From Deltaproteobacteria bacterium (GTDB lineage: Bacteria; Desulfobacterota; Desulfobulbia; Desulfobulbales; UBA5123): a stretch of DNA of 5,464 bases. Under the pieces are notes generated by a model, which did no database searches, had not been told where the DNA came from, and was given only the letters and a program-made list of their open reading frames with translations. Location of the stretch: the NCBI GenBank assembly GCA_021788685.1, contig JAJYKH010000211.1, positions 1 to 5,464 on the forward strand. The letters run 5' to 3'. The translations under genes were made by a program, and so were the position numbers. Numbering within the stretch: position 1 is the first letter of the stretch; each line of letters begins with the position of its first letter. Of the stretch, positions 4,314-5,464 are shown piece by piece.

Positions 4314-5464
4314 ATGCAAATCCTCTCGGTAAGCCTCAGGAACATCAAGGCACATCGCGACACGGAGCTCCGGTTCGTGGGCGGCATCAACGTGCTGGCC
4401 GGGGCCAACGGGGCGGGCAAGAGCACCGTCTTCGAGGCGATCGGCTATGCCCTGTTCGGGGTGGATGCCCGGGACTTCGTGGGCAACATCGAGCGGTTCG
4501 TCGCCATCGGCGCCAGGAAAGGGGAGATCGCGGTCACCTTCGCCGCCGATGACGGGGAGGTGTACCGGATCAGCCGCGGGGTCGGCGCCGGGGCCAGGTG
4601 GCTCCTGGCGAAGGAAAGCCGCGGCCTCTTCGAGGTTGAGGAGCACGCCGGCGCCCCGGAAACCGAGGCCCGGCTAAAAGCGTTGCTCGGGCTCGACACG
4701 GGCCGGTCCCTGGCCGATCAGTTCAAGCTGGTGATCGGCCCCTTCCAGCATGAGTTCCTCGGCCCCTTCGTCCTCAAGCAGCCGGTCAAACGGCAGGAGG
4801 CTTTCGACGAGATCCTCGGGATCGATGCCTGGCGCAAGACCTACAAGGGGACCAGCACCCTCCTCAAGTCCGCCGAAAACAAAATCGAGGTCCTGGAGGC
4901 GGAGATCAGGGTCATGGAGGAGCAGCTGACCGTGCTCCCCGGGCGGGAAGGGGAGCTAGCCGGCCTCCTCGCTCGGGCGGACGAGGGGCGGCAGACCCTG
5001 GCCGGAATGGAAGAGGGGCTGCAGGCAACGGAAAAGCAGCTCGCCGCTCTCGAGGTCGCGGAAAAAGGGATCACCCTCCTCCGCACCGAGATCCAGGTCC
5101 TGGCCAACCGGATCCGCGACGGCGAAGGGAAGATTGCCGAGCAGCAGAAGCGGGTGCAGGAAGCGGAGCAGGCGCAGGCGGTCCAGGAGAAGACCCGGGC
5201 GGGCCGCGAGGCCTTCAATGCGGCGGAAAAGGGCCTCGCTTCCCTGCGGGGGCGGGAGCGGCAGCGGCGGGCTCTCGAAAAGGAAGTGGCCGCCCTGGAG
5301 CAGGAGAGCGGCCGCCTGGCCCAGGCCGCGTCCCACGAGGCCCGGGAAGTGGAGAACGGTGCCTCCCGGCTGGCGGAAGAGGAGCGATGGCTCAACGAGA
5401 CCCGCCTGTCGTTGGCCGCGGACGAGGAATTGGTGCAGGCGGCGATCCGGCTGCCGGAGCTCCG
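4314..5464 (+). CDS. sbcC: Rad50/SbcC-family ATPase, 3'-truncated
   Basis: This is the ATPase and coiled-coil subunit of the Mre11-Rad50 complex: it binds DNA, closes on ATP and controls the nuclease encoded just upstream. The frame is open from the ATG at 4314 to the window end, 383 complete codons; full Rad50/SbcC proteins run from about 800 to over 1000 residues, so more than half is missing. The N-terminus MQILSVSLRNIKAHRDTEL is typical of the family. Walker A is GANGAGKST at residues 30-38 (Lys36), followed by FEAIGYALFG. The Q-loop glutamine is probably Gln145 in PFQHEFLGPF, followed by EAFDEILGIDAWRK (about 160-175), the usual link into the coil. From about 175 to the end the sequence is rich in Glu, Gln, Arg, Leu and Ala, as in an ascending coiled coil. 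The zinc hook, signature motif and Walker B would lie beyond the window. Confidence 0.93.
   Translation, partial: MQILSVSLRNIKAHRDTELRFVGGINVLAGANGAGKSTVFEAIGYALFGVDARDFVGNIERFVAIGARKGEIAVTFAADDGEVYRISRGVGAGARWLLAKESRGLFEVEEHAGAPETEARLKALLGLDTGRSLADQFKLVIGPFQHEFLGPFVLKQPVKRQEAFDEILGIDAWRKTYKGTSTLLKSAENKIEVLEAEIRVMEEQLTVLPGREGELAGLLARADEGRQTLAGMEEGLQATEKQLAALEVAEKGITLLRTEIQVLANRIRDGEGKIAEQQKRVQEAEQAQAVQEKTRAGREAFNAAEKGLASLRGRERQRRALEKEVAALEQESGRLAQAASHEAREVENGASRLAEEERWLNETRLSLAADEELVQAAIRLPEL

Noticed and set aside
3005..4426. 473-codon open frame on the minus strand opposite the Mre11 gene
   Set aside because: It mirrors the codons of the nuclease gene, shows no motif or ribosome site, and covers a gene with a complete set of metal-binding residues.
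4841..5395. 184-codon minus-strand frame rich in Ser and Arg
   Set aside because: It is the reverse reading of the Rad50 coiled-coil codons (Glu/Gln/Leu/Ala), which gives Ser/Arg/Phe-rich frames on the other strand.
1..5464. Defence island or mobile element around the Mre11-Rad50 pair
   Set aside because: No integrase, transposase, toxin-antitoxin, restriction gene or attachment repeat is visible. The neighbours are housekeeping or envelope genes, and GC and codon use look uniform by eye.

Overview
The window is a GC-rich (clearly above 60% G+C by eye), densely coded stretch of a Gram-negative bacterial chromosome. Gram-negative is supported by a lipoprotein of the 17-kDa surface-antigen type. 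The prmC then murA order, the GC content and the GAAG-rich heptad repeats between genes would fit a deltaproteobacterium of the Geobacter/Desulfuromonas kind. That placement is inference from recalled gene orders, not something the sequence proves. No mobile element, CRISPR array, tRNA or rRNA is visible.

Layout. (1) Positions 2-709, plus strand: the C-terminal ~235 residues of PrmC, the release-factor glutamine methyltransferase, cut by the window edge. (2) Positions 710-973: a gap without a gene, holding a heptad GAAG repeat followed by inverted repeats, and probably the murA promoter. (3) Positions 974-2239, plus: complete murA, the first committed enzyme of peptidoglycan synthesis. (4) Positions 2240-2291: a short convergent gap filled by a 12-bp-stem hairpin that can terminate both converging genes. 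(5) Positions 2292-2741, minus: a small outer-membrane lipoprotein with two glycine-zipper segments. (6) Positions 2742-3049: a 308-bp divergent control region with candidate promoters, palindromes and a direct repeat. (7) Positions 3050-4291, plus: an Mre11/SbcD nuclease, followed 22 bp later by (8) 4314 to the window end: the N-terminal ATPase lobe and the first part of the coiled coil of its Rad50/SbcC partner.

How the genes relate. prmC and murA are housekeeping genes that may be co-transcribed, although the 264-bp gap and its repeats argue for at least some separate control. The lipoprotein gene is an independent unit facing murA. The two nuclease-complex genes form an obvious operon: Mre11 supplies the Mn-dependent nuclease, Rad50 the ATP-driven clamp, and both act on DNA ends and hairpins in the cytoplasm.

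I found no convincing new biological system. The items most worth a second look are the related heptad/palindrome structures in two gaps, the layered control signals (including a sigma-54-like motif) upstream of the mre11-rad50 operon, and the non-standard Q-loop context in the Rad50 protein.
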